A model generated the notes under the pieces. The model did not search any database. It had not been told where the DNA came from and was given only the letters and a program-made list of their open reading frames with translations. From DASRYH01 sp035687245 (GTDB taxonomy: Bacteria; Actinomycetota; Coriobacteriia; Anaerosomatales; PHET01), in NCBI GenBank assembly GCA_035687245.1, contig DASRYH010000068.1, forward strand, positions 32,668 through 96,667: a stretch of DNA of 64,000 nucleotides, read 5' to 3'. The translations under genes were made by a program, and so were the position numbers. Below are positions 26,974 through 34,490 of this stretch, one piece after another (the stretch's first letter is position 1; every line of letters starts with the position of its first letter).

Positions 26974-27987
26974 GTGAGCCCCGAGAAGGCCACAGGTCTC
27001 AGGGCGCGACTGCCCCTGATACTCACAATCTTGGGCGTCGCGATCGTCGTTGCGGCGGTCGCTGGCGTGGCGATTCCGCTCTCCGCGACATCCACGCCTG
27101 ACTTCTTCGCGCGCTACCACCTGCTGAATCGCCGCTATGTGAACCTCGAGAATTCGGCGCACGAGCACATCGGCTGCCGCTCGTGCCACGAGACGCAGGC
27201 GGTTGCCAACGGCATCCAGCTTACGGCGGACTACTACCGCAGCATCTTCAAGAAGGACAAGCTGCCGAAGTACTTCAAGTTCTCCAAGCCCACCAACGCT
27301 GCGTGCATGAAGTGCCACGAGCAGGACTGGGCCGACAGCGCCGGGCGCATCGGCCGGATTCCCCACCCCGCGCACCAGCGTGTGGCCAACGAAGAGCGGC
27401 CCTGTGTTCAGTGCCACAAGTGGACGGCGCACCTCGAGACCTACATGCCAAAGCACAAGGAGATGCCGTTCTCCGGCGTCTGCGTCGCTTACGGCTGTCA
27501 CGTGGGCACCAAGACGAAGCAGCAGTGCTTCAACTGCCACCACGTGCTGCACGACAGCGCCGATGAGTGGAAGACGGCGCACCCGGCCGTGGTCAAGCAG
27601 GTGGGCGAGAACGCGTGCCTCGAGCGCTGCCACACGGTGGAGCAGTGCCAGCAGTGCCACACCACCGGCCAGACGCCGAAGTTCAATGGGCTGAAGATCG
27701 AGATAGAGATGAAGCCCATCGAGAAGCTGCACGTGCGCCGTGACTGGACGAGCAAGTACCACGGCGAGGCAGCGCTTGCCGACCAGTCCCGCTGCTTCAA
27801 GTGCCACCCCGACAAGACCTACTGCGACGAGTGCCACCTGCAGCGTCCCGCCTTCCACGGCTCGACATTCACGTGGCTCGGCCGGCACCAGAAGGTCGCC
27901 AAGGCCAAAGACGACCCGCGCTGCATCATCTGCCACAAGAAGGCATGGTGCGAGGAGTGCCACGCCCAGTTCCAGGAGATGGAGTAG
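26974..27987 (+). CDS. Multihaem cytochrome c with eleven haem-binding motifs
   Basis: 337 aa from a GTG. One N-terminal helix (LPLILTILGVAIVVAAVAGVAIP) is a signal anchor. It has nine CXXCH motifs (CRSCH, CMKCH, CVQCH, CFNCH, CQQCH, CFKCH, CDECH, CIICH, CEECH) plus CLERCH (CX3CH) and CVAYGCH (CX4CH). Many extra histidines are available as distal ligands. After the anchor, TPDFFARYHLLNRRYVN resembles the equivalent part of the next two proteins. Its last two motifs, C..CHKK.WC.ECH, recur with small changes at the ends of the next two proteins and of the secreted di-haem protein at 45.1 kb. Probably stands between the Fe-S protein and the later cytochromes. Confidence 0.9.
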   Translation: MSPEKATGLRARLPLILTILGVAIVVAAVAGVAIPLSATSTPDFFARYHLLNRRYVNLENSAHEHIGCRSCHETQAVANGIQLTADYYRSIFKKDKLPKYFKFSKPTNAACMKCHEQDWADSAGRIGRIPHPAHQRVANEERPCVQCHKWTAHLETYMPKHKEMPFSGVCVAYGCHVGTKTKQQCFNCHHVLHDSADEWKTAHPAVVKQVGENACLERCHTVEQCQQCHTTGQTPKFNGLKIEIEMKPIEKLHVRRDWTSKYHGEAALADQSRCFKCHPDKTYCDECHLQRPAFHGSTFTWLGRHQKVAKAKDDPRCIICHKKAWCEECHAQFQEME

Positions 27988-28758
27988 ATGGGCGGTCGCT
28001 GGCTCAAGTGGGCGATCGCGGCCGTCGCATTCGGCGTGCTTGTCGCGCTCGTGCTGCCCGTCTTCTCCGTGCTGCAGCCCGGCTACTGGAGCCGCTATCC
28101 GGCGCTCGCGCAGCGCATGGAGCACTGGAAGACGTCGACGCACTCGCGCGTGAGCTGCGTGCAGTGCCACGTCGAGCCCGGCGTGGGTGGCTTCACGAGC
28201 TTCGCTGCGCGCTCGATCCCGGCGTTCTACTCCCAGCTGATCTCGGGACCCAACACCACCAACCTGCTCACTGCGCCGGGTGTGAAGGCCTGCCGAAAGT
28301 GCCACACCACCTACCGCAAGATCGCCCCGAGCGGCGATTTGCTCATACCGCATCGCGCACACGTCGAGGTGCTCAAGCTCGACTGCACCGTCTGCCACAA
28401 GGACCTCGTGCACTCGCTCAACAAGCGCGGCTTCAACCGGCCCGAGATGGAGACCTGCCTCGCGCAGTGTCACAACGGCGACACGGCTTCGAACAAGTGC
28501 AGCGACTGCCACACCCAGAAGCAGGTGCCGGCGAGCCACAAGCAGCCGAACTGGCTGCAGGTGCACGGCGAGATGGCCGAGACGATCGACTGCGGCAAGT
28601 GCCACGACTGGACGCCGAACTACTGCGCCGACTGCCACGCTAAGAAGCCGGCGAGCCACGTGGGCAACTGGAAGACCAACCACTCGGCGATCGCCAAGCA
28701 GCGGGGAAGCGGCTGCCTCGTCTGCCACAAGCAGTCATTCTGCAAGGAGTGTCACTGA
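27988..28758 (+). CDS. Multihaem cytochrome c with nine haem-binding motifs
   Basis: 256 aa; its ATG directly follows the previous stop codon. An uncleaved anchor (WAIAAVAFGVLVALVLPVFSVL) is followed by PGYWSRYPALAQRMEHWKTSTH. Haem sites are CVQCH, CRKCH, CTVCH, CLAQCH (CX3CH), CSDCH, CGKCH, CADCH, CLVCH and CKECH; the protein ends right after the last histidine. It is clearly a paralogue of the next gene product: SGDLLIPHRAHVEVLKLDC and CHNGDTA...C are shared in order. The AAGGAG encoding part of the last CKECH serves as the ribosome site of the following gene. Confidence 0.9.
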   Translation: MGGRWLKWAIAAVAFGVLVALVLPVFSVLQPGYWSRYPALAQRMEHWKTSTHSRVSCVQCHVEPGVGGFTSFAARSIPAFYSQLISGPNTTNLLTAPGVKACRKCHTTYRKIAPSGDLLIPHRAHVEVLKLDCTVCHKDLVHSLNKRGFNRPEMETCLAQCHNGDTASNKCSDCHTQKQVPASHKQPNWLQVHGEMAETIDCGKCHDWTPNYCADCHAKKPASHVGNWKTNHSAIAKQRGSGCLVCHKQSFCKECH

Positions 28759-29570
28759 TGCCCAAGCGACGACTCCTCACTATCGTGGCCGGCGTTGTGG
28801 CAGCGGTGATGGTCCTCATCGTGCTGCCCAGCTACCTGGCTACGCGCCCGAGCTTCTTCTCGCGCTACCCGAACCTCAAGGCGAAGTACGTGCCGTGGTC
28901 GACATCCACACACGTCGAAGGCGGCTGCGAAGGCTGTCATGTGCCGCCGCGCGTCATCCCGCGCACGGCCTACCGCCTCCGGATGGCAGGCGAGTTCTAC
29001 CTGAGCTTCGTCATGCGAAACCGCCAGCCCGACATCTTCCCGGTGCCGACCAATGAGGCCTGCCTGGCGTGCCACAGTGACTTGCGCAGCGTCTCGCCGA
29101 AGGGCGACCTGAGGATTCCGCACCGGGCACACGTCAACATCCTCAAGATGAAGTGCATCCAGTGTCACAACTTCCTCGTGCACGAGAAGTCGCCCGAGGG
29201 CAAGCACACGCCGCCGATGCGCGGCTGTCTCAAGTGCCACAACGGCGACACCGCCAAGAACGGCTGCACCGCGTGCCACACCAACAAGGCGGCACCGGCT
29301 ACTCACCAGGCACCCGACTGGCTAATCGTGCACCCCGAGCGGGCGAAGAGCACCGACTGCAACAGCTGCCACAAGTGGACTGACGACTGGTGCGTTGACT
29401 GCCACGCCAGGCGGCCGAAGTCACACACGAAGGACTGGCGGGCACAGCACGGTGCGACGATCAAGGTGCACCGTAGCTGCGAAGCGTGCCACGAGAAGCC
29501 CTTCTGCATCCGGTGCCACGGCGAGTTCCCGGTCGAGAACCTCAACCCAGCTCTGTCGCTGGTGAAGTAG
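28758..29570 (+). CDS. Multihaem cytochrome c with nine haem-binding motifs, paralogue of the preceding gene
   Basis: 270 aa. The ATG at 28758 overlaps the upstream stop (TGATG) and has AAGGAG eight bases ahead; a GTG at 28749 is less likely. Anchor helix IVAGVVAAVMVLIVLPSYL, then RPSFFSRYPNLKAKYVPWSTSTH. All nine motifs are CXXCH: CEGCH, CLACH, CIQCH, CLKCH, CTACH, CNSCH, CVDCH, CEACH, CIRCH. Aligned by eye with the previous protein, the haem spacing is nearly the same along the whole length, which points to tandem duplication. The CX3CH of the neighbour is CXXCH here. Confidence 0.9.
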   Translation: MPKRRLLTIVAGVVAAVMVLIVLPSYLATRPSFFSRYPNLKAKYVPWSTSTHVEGGCEGCHVPPRVIPRTAYRLRMAGEFYLSFVMRNRQPDIFPVPTNEACLACHSDLRSVSPKGDLRIPHRAHVNILKMKCIQCHNFLVHEKSPEGKHTPPMRGCLKCHNGDTAKNGCTACHTNKAAPATHQAPDWLIVHPERAKSTDCNSCHKWTDDWCVDCHARRPKSHTKDWRAQHGATIKVHRSCEACHEKPFCIRCHGEFPVENLNPALSLVK

Positions 29571-29574
29571 GCTA

Positions 29575-30564
29575 GTGGCCATGAAGCGCTACTGGCTCAT
29601 AGTCGCAAGCGTGCTGGTGGGCCTTGTCGTGCTCGTTGCTGCCACAGATGCGGTGATCTCGTCGCCGTCTACCTGTATGTCGTGTCACGAGATGCAGCAC
29701 CGCGGTGGATCGTGGAAGCGCAGCGGGCATGCCGAGATCAAGTGCGTGACCTGCCACGTACAGCCGCACAGGTGGTACGCCTACCCGGCCGCCTTCTTCG
29801 ATCGCGCGAAGCTGATCTCGCGCGATCTCGTGCTGCACTCGCAGGGAGGCTATCCGGATCCGGTGGATGCTCGGCCTGCGGGCGCCAAGCCCATGTCGGA
29901 CGAGATCTGCCTGCAGTGCCACAGCCCGAACCGCAAGGCGACTTCGGGCTTCCGCATCCTCATCGACCACGCGGAGCACGCCAAGCGCAACGGCAGCTGC
30001 GTCTCATGCCATATACGAACCGCGCACCCGCTCGATGACCGCAGCGCTCCGATGTCGCTCATGAGCCAGTGCTTCACCTGCCACGGCACGCCGAAGTACC
30101 CCAAGGCGTCGCGCGCCTGCAACGTCTGTCACCCCGACACCTACGACCTGCGGCCTGAGTCGCATGTGAAGGCCGCTGAGTGGAAGAAGCAGCACGGCAA
30201 GGTGGCTGCGGCCGACCGCAAGCAGTGCACGATGTGCCACGAGAAGGCCTTCTGCGCCGACAAGTGCCACGGTGGTCTCGAGATGCCGCACCCGGCAGGG
30301 TGGGAGAAGGGCGCGACGGGACACGCGGTAGTGGCCAAGACCAACCGCGCCGTCTGCACGTCGTGCCACGGCAGCGGGCCGAACATGTGCACGATGTGCC
30401 ATCACACGGCCTTCGACCCCACTAAGGGCCCGTGGGTGAAGCAGCACTTCAGGCAGGTGCGAACCGAAGGCTCGGCGTTCTGCATGAAGTGCCACGACCC
30501 GATCTTCTGCGTGCGCTGCCACGCGACCGTCGGCCAGCCCGGCGGCCCCGCGCCCACCCAGTAA
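29575..30564 (+). CDS. Multihaem cytochrome c with twelve haem-binding motifs and NapC/NrfH-like start
   Basis: 329 aa, from the GTG at 29575 or the ATG two codons on (MKRYWLIV); neither has a strong ribosome site. A membrane anchor is followed by CMSCHEMQHRGGSWKRSGH and then CVTCH, the pattern of NapC/NirT/NrfH quinol-oxidising cytochromes. In all there are eleven CXXCH (CMSCH, CVTCH, CLQCH, CVSCH, CFTCH, CNVCH, CTMCH, CTSCH, CTMCH, CMKCH, CVRCH) and one CADKCH (CX3CH). It closes the operon before a terminator. The NrfH-like head could take electrons from menaquinol on its own, beside the NrfD route; this is inference. Confidence 0.9.
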   Translation: MAMKRYWLIVASVLVGLVVLVAATDAVISSPSTCMSCHEMQHRGGSWKRSGHAEIKCVTCHVQPHRWYAYPAAFFDRAKLISRDLVLHSQGGYPDPVDARPAGAKPMSDEICLQCHSPNRKATSGFRILIDHAEHAKRNGSCVSCHIRTAHPLDDRSAPMSLMSQCFTCHGTPKYPKASRACNVCHPDTYDLRPESHVKAAEWKKQHGKVAAADRKQCTMCHEKAFCADKCHGGLEMPHPAGWEKGATGHAVVAKTNRAVCTSCHGSGPNMCTMCHHTAFDPTKGPWVKQHFRQVRTEGSAFCMKCHDPIFCVRCHATVGQPGGPAPTQ

Positions 30565-30567
30565 CGG

Positions 30568-30595
30568 CAAGTGCCCGCACATTGGCGGGCACTTG
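30568..30595 (+). terminator. Terminator of the cytochrome operon
   Basis: An 11-bp perfect stem (30568-30578 with 30585-30595) with a 6-base loop, starting four bases after the last cytochrome stop. Convergent with ridA, so it may act on both strands. Confidence 0.8.
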
Positions 30596-30645
30596 GGCCT
30601 CATCTCATGGCGCCAGCTGCGAAGCCGGCGTGCCAGCTACTACCG

Positions 30646-31029
30646 CTACCCGCGCTTGGCGACGAGCTCGATCTCGACGCGTGCGCCCAGCGGCAGGCCG
30701 GCCACGGCCACGGTCGAGCGGGCGGGATACGGCTCGGCGAACTTGGTGCCGTAGACGCCGTTCATCTCAGCGAAGTCGTCCATCGTGGTGAGGAAGACGT
30801 TGGTCTTGACGACGTCGTCGAGCGAGAGTCCAGCATCTTCAAGGACGGCCGCAAGATTGGCGAAGACGCGCTCGGTCTGTTCGGCAACGCCTCCCTCTAC
30901 GAGCTTGCCCGTGGCCGGGTCGATGGGGGTCTGGCCCGACAGGTAGAGCAGGTCGCCCGCCCACACGCCGTGCGAGTAGGGGCCGATCGCGGCAGGGCCG
31001 CTGGCAGAGGTGTGAGCGTTGCGTGTCAT
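30646..31029 (-). CDS. ridA: RidA family enamine/imine deaminase
   Basis: 127 aa, the normal RidA length. It hydrolyses reactive enamine/imine intermediates such as 2-aminoacrylate. Start at the ATG at 31029 with AGGA eight bases ahead; the longer open frame upstream is ignored. Family marks are AIGPYSHGVWAGDLLYLSGQTPIDPATGKLVEGG, VVKTNVFLTTMDDFAEMNGVY and YPARSTVAVAGLPLGARVEIE, the last with the catalytic arginine and terminal glutamate. Tryptophanase in this window and serine dehydratases elsewhere are typical sources of its substrate. Confidence 0.93.
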   Translation of the reverse strand: MTRNAHTSASGPAAIGPYSHGVWAGDLLYLSGQTPIDPATGKLVEGGVAEQTERVFANLAAVLEDAGLSLDDVVKTNVFLTTMDDFAEMNGVYGTKFAEPYPARSTVAVAGLPLGARVEIELVAKRG

Positions 31030-31213
31030 CGCGTGCGTCCTTTCGGCAAGCCGCGCAAGCGGCGGGTTGATGGCTGGTGCGAGCCGCAGAGCGGCACGAG
31101 GGAGAGTATATCCGCGTGGAGCCGTTCGCGGGGGAGTGCGGGCGCATCCGCAGGATTCAGGTGCGGATGCGCGAACCAAGCTGGCGACAACAGGGGGATC
31201 AGGGGGGATCACC

Positions 31214-32206
31214 ATGACCGGCACTTCCACTGAGGGCGTCGAGACCGTCGCTACACAGCCTTCCGCCGAAGGCTCCGGCCCCGGAGATCCGCAGGCACCG
31301 GTCGCCGTTGGGGCGGGCACGCCCGGCAAGCCCAAGAAGGGCCGCTGGGTGAGCGTCGGCTTGTGGGCGCTGTCGATCCTGCTCACTCTCGCGTGCTTCA
31401 TGTATCAGGACAAGACCGGCCCTACCTACCCGCTCGAGAACTCGATCGACACGGCCAAGGGCAAGGTCAGCTTCACCTTCCTGCGCAGCGAGAACTTGGG
31501 CACCGACCTCAAGGTCATGCTGAACGACCCCGTGCCCGCAGGCGTCACCGCATCGGTGAAGTACCGCCGCTACCGCTCCCACGACGTCTGGTCGATGGTG
31601 GATATGAAGCCGGGCGACTTCGAGTTCTCGCGCCGCGGCTCGGTAGCCAAGGTCAAGGGCGTCGGCGTCGAGCTGCCGTCGCTGGACAAGCGCGCAGGCA
31701 AGTACGAGTACTACGTGCTCATCGACGACGGTAGCGGCGAGCCGTTCTCCATCACCGGCGACAAGCCAATCTACGCGCGCTACAAGGGCGCCGTGCCGAT
31801 GCCCGTGCTGGGCGTGCACATCCTTGTGATCTTCGCGTCGATGATGTTTGCGCTGCGCACGGTCTTTGAGGCGCTGCGACGCGACGGCAACTTCAAGTGG
31901 ATGATGTGGGCCACCACGATCTCGCTCATCCTCGGCGCGTTCGTGATGGGGCCGCTCGTGCAGTGGTACGCCTTCCGCGTCTGGTGGTCGGGCGTTCCAT
32001 TCGGCTTTGACTGGACCGACAACAAGGTGCTCGTTGAGCTGCTTGCGTGGTTCCTGGCGCTGTTCCTGAACAGGGGAGACCGCCGAAATCGCTGGTCGGT
32101 ACTCCTGGCCGGTGCGGTCACGCTCGTCGTCTACTTCATCCCGCACAGCATCTTCGGCAGCGAATACGACTTCACGAAGGGTGCGGGGCGGGGCACCGCT
32201 GGATAA
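31214..32206 (+). CDS. Multi-pass membrane protein with an extracytoplasmic domain, unknown function
   Basis: 330 aa from the ATG at 31214, with AGGGGGGAT ahead. A Pro/Gly/Thr-rich cytoplasmic head (1-40) is followed by a helix (VSVGLWALSILLTLACFMY), a beta-rich domain of about 120 residues (FTFLRSENLGTDLKVML, YRRYRSHDVWSMVDM, GKYEYYVLIDDGSGEPF), and then four helices from GVHILVIFASMMFALR onward. The C-terminus is short and polar. I do not recognise a family. It lies divergent from ridA and 90 bases before a secreted metallopeptidase-like gene. Confidence 0.6.
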   Translation: MTGTSTEGVETVATQPSAEGSGPGDPQAPVAVGAGTPGKPKKGRWVSVGLWALSILLTLACFMYQDKTGPTYPLENSIDTAKGKVSFTFLRSENLGTDLKVMLNDPVPAGVTASVKYRRYRSHDVWSMVDMKPGDFEFSRRGSVAKVKGVGVELPSLDKRAGKYEYYVLIDDGSGEPFSITGDKPIYARYKGAVPMPVLGVHILVIFASMMFALRTVFEALRRDGNFKWMMWATTISLILGAFVMGPLVQWYAFRVWWSGVPFGFDWTDNKVLVELLAWFLALFLNRGDRRNRWSVLLAGAVTLVVYFIPHSIFGSEYDFTKGAGRGTAG

Positions 32207-32299
32207 GTCCTTGAACTGGGGAGATGTCACAATCTGGATTCGGTAACGGTTCGAGCCGACGCCGCGGCTTCGGCATGAGCGTCGCTAAACCTGTGCTCC

Positions 32300-32767
32300 A
32301 TGAAGCGCCTCACCACATTCTCCCTGCTCGGCATGCTCACGCTGACGATTGCGCTCGCTGCTTCGGTGTACGCGGCGCACGATGCCGACGCCTCGCAGCG
32401 CGTTGCAGCCTACCCGCCCAAAGCGGTTGCAGTGGCGGCCAAGATGCCTTCGGCAACGCGCACGCCCTCGACCGAAGCGAAAGTCAATCCTGCCGAAGTC
32501 GAACGGGCGCGTTCAATCGTGAGCCAGCTGGCTAAGACCTACCGCTATCTCGATGGCGTGACCGTCGAGTTCGGCGTCACACCTGAGGGCAGGGAAGCGG
32601 TGGCTTACTACACCGAGGGGCAGATTCTGGTCTCTTCGACACACAAGGTCGAGCTAGACAAGATCCTCGCCCACGAGATCTGGCACGTCATCGACTGGCG
32701 CGACAACGGGCGCCTGGACTGGGGCGAGGATCTTCCTCCCGACAACTCGTCGGACTACCTTCTCTAG
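32300..32767 (+). CDS. Small secreted HExxH zinc-metallopeptidase-like protein
   Basis: 155 aa with a signal peptide (residues 1-26, cut near VYA-AHD). The mature part ends in a minimal zincin-like core: ILAHEIWHVIDW at 122-133 gives zinc ligands H125 and H129 with catalytic E126, and D140 or E143 in LDWGED could be the third ligand. A preceding strand (GREAVAYYTEGQILVSS) and helix fit the usual zincin order. The start ATG has no clear ribosome site. Only about 90 residues lie around the motif, so it is short for a protease; the substrate is unknown. Confidence 0.65.
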   Translation: MKRLTTFSLLGMLTLTIALAASVYAAHDADASQRVAAYPPKAVAVAAKMPSATRTPSTEAKVNPAEVERARSIVSQLAKTYRYLDGVTVEFGVTPEGREAVAYYTEGQILVSSTHKVELDKILAHEIWHVIDWRDNGRLDWGEDLPPDNSSDYLL

Positions 32768-32831
32768 CTACCTTCAGCTCGCACACCCCCTTAGGTGCCT
32801 CGCGTCACGCGACTCGTCGGTCGCCGGCGGT

Positions 32832-33179
32832 TCAGTACTCCAGTGCCTGTCCGATGCGCGGGTTCACGCCCGGTCGCGGAGCGAGATCGGTGAAGCCGGC
32901 GTACGGCAGAGTGAACGTCTCTCGAACGACAGGTCCCGCGGTATACGGCGCGTACGGCGTCTCACGCACCACCGGGCCTGCAGTGTAGGGAGCATACGGT
33001 CGCTCCTCACTCACGACGGGGCCTGCGGTGTAGGGCGCGTAGGGTGCGGCGAAGTCGCCCTCGCCGGACTGAGCGGTCTGCGCGAACACGGTCGTCGCCA
33101 TGCTCATGATGAGCGCGAGCGACAGCATCGTGACGATCCCCGCGCGGCCCGCGCGCTTCCACATCCTCTTCGGTGTCAT
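32832..33179 (-). CDS. Secreted protein with three PYAPYTAGPVV repeats
   Basis: 115 aa. The ATG at 33179 has GAGGGGGTG ahead; a GTG nine bases upstream is an alternative. Residues 1-33 are a basic signal peptide (GIVTMLSLALIMSMATTVFAQ). Residues 46-88 are three tandem 14-15-residue units, PYAPYTAGPVV followed by SEER, RET and RET. The tail (FTLPYAGFTDLAPRPGVNPRIGQALEY) is not repetitive. No family recognised. Its start faces that of a winged-helix regulator gene with 142 bases between. Confidence 0.7.
   Translation of the reverse strand: MTPKRMWKRAGRAGIVTMLSLALIMSMATTVFAQTAQSGEGDFAAPYAPYTAGPVVSEERPYAPYTAGPVVRETPYAPYTAGPVVRETFTLPYAGFTDLAPRPGVNPRIGQALEY
32916..33044 (-). repeat. Three tandem 42-45-bp coding repeats
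   Basis: Three adjacent units encode PYAPYTAGPVV plus a short charged linker. The DNA units are similar but not identical, with silent differences in the Ala, Gly and Pro codons, so the amino acid sequence appears to be under selection. Confidence 0.8.
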
Positions 33180-33321
33180 CTCATACACCCCCTCGATGTC
33201 TAGGGGCCACTGCCTGCGGTCCTCGGTCCTACATGTTGGATTGCCGTTGGACTCGAACGGATCCGCAATCCGGCGTTAACAGCTGGGTAGCTACATATAG
33301 AGGCCCGCGTTCTGACGCGGG

Positions 33322-33804
33322 GTGAATATGCTCACCAATGACGACATCATCGTCGGAGACTTGCAGGTGCTCCGGCACCAGCACGTGGTTCTCGCGCACG
33401 GCCGCGAGGTCGGGCTGACGTCGCGCGAGTTCGAGATTCTCCTGCGCCTCGCCGAGCATCCGGGGTGGGTCTTATCGAGCGAACAGCTGGCCACCGAGGC
33501 GACTGATGCCGACTACTCGCCCGAGTCGGTGAGCGTGCTCATCTCGCGTGTGCGCCACAAGCTCTCGCGCGCGGGAATCCACGATGCCGTCGAGACCGTG
33601 CGAGGCTTCGGCTACCGGCTGCACACTGAGGGCGCCCATCAGACCGACGCCGAAGAGGCCGCCCGTAAGCTACGCGACGCCTGCTGGGAGGTTCAGGAGG
33701 CGGCGATGGAAGCAGAGCACTCGGGCACGATCCAGCAGCAACGCGATGCGACCGAGTCGCTGGAAGATGCGCGCAAGGCGATCTTCGAGAGCCTGTCTCG
33801 GTGA
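33322..33804 (+). CDS. Orphan OmpR-type winged-helix DNA-binding protein without receiver domain
   Basis: 160 aa from GTG (33322); an ATG two codons later is possible. Residues 8-100 form the OmpR/PhoB effector domain: VGLTSREFEILLRLAEHPGWVLSSEQL, ESVSVLISRVRHKLSRAG and TVRGFGYRLHTEG. No receiver domain precedes it. Residues 105-160 are a charged helical tail (DAEEAARKLRDACWEVQEAAMEAEHSG, DATESLEDARKAIFESL) that probably dimerises as a coiled coil. Control must therefore be through protein level or binding to another signal. Divergent from the PYAPYTAGPVV protein and upstream of two membrane proteins; both are possible targets. Confidence 0.8.
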   Translation: MNMLTNDDIIVGDLQVLRHQHVVLAHGREVGLTSREFEILLRLAEHPGWVLSSEQLATEATDADYSPESVSVLISRVRHKLSRAGIHDAVETVRGFGYRLHTEGAHQTDAEEAARKLRDACWEVQEAAMEAEHSGTIQQQRDATESLEDARKAIFESLSR

Positions 33805-33872
33805 CTGGCAGTCGGGGTGTCCTCACAGCGGGTACGTAGAAAGTACGCACCTATTCTTTGGGGGTGAGCACC

Positions 33873-34490
33873 ATGTTGAGACGCATGGAGCTCTACGCGG
33901 ACGCGGCGTTGCTGAGCTTCCCGGTCAGCCTCGTCGTAGTACTGCTCGGTTCCCGCCTCCGCTTGGGTCCGATGCTCGACCTCGCCATGGTCTTCGTGGC
34001 CATCGGTGGGATCATCGCGGTGTGGGCGGCGCGGATGCTGCACCATCGCGAGCTGCACGAGGAGCTCTCACGCACCACTCTGATGCAGACCGGCTTTGTC
34101 GCGCTCGGAATCGTGCTGCTTGCGGCGCTGCTGTTCTACGCGGGTGGCGGCACGAGCGGCAACTCGCCGCCGGCGCTCTGGTACATCACGGGGATCTCGG
34201 TCATCGGCATCACGTTCGCGATGCTGTGGGACGCGTTTGCCGACATCGTTCGGGGTCGTGAGCACCGCGTCGACGACGTCATCCGCATCCTCGTCATCGG
34301 GCTGCTGGGCTTCTCTTGGCTCGGCGCGGGGTTGCCTGAGGCCTTTGGCGCCGACATCGGTCCGTGGGTTGTGGCAGTCACCGTCTACATGCTCGTGGTT
34401 GCAACAGCGGCTTTCATTTGGGATATGGTTGTCATGCGGCTAACCCGCGCGAAGGACGCCGGTGCGAGCCACGCGATAGGGGGCACGTAG
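33873..34490 (+). CDS. Six-helix membrane protein of unknown function
   Basis: 205 aa from the ATG at 33873, after GGGGGTGAG. Six or seven hydrophobic stretches from DAALLSFPVSLVVVLLGS to GPWVVAVTVYMLVVATAAFIWDMVVM, with a polar helix (ARMLHHRELHEELSRT) between helices 2 and 3. No family recognised. It abuts the next membrane protein gene, so the two are probably made together. Confidence 0.65.
   Translation: MLRRMELYADAALLSFPVSLVVVLLGSRLRLGPMLDLAMVFVAIGGIIAVWAARMLHHRELHEELSRTTLMQTGFVALGIVLLAALLFYAGGGTSGNSPPALWYITGISVIGITFAMLWDAFADIVRGREHRVDDVIRILVIGLLGFSWLGAGLPEAFGADIGPWVVAVTVYMLVVATAAFIWDMVVMRLTRAKDAGASHAIGGT

Noticed and set aside
26737..28728. Minus-strand open frame of 663 codons
   Set aside because: Antisense to the NrfD and cytochrome genes. 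The haem motifs on the other strand decide the coding strand.
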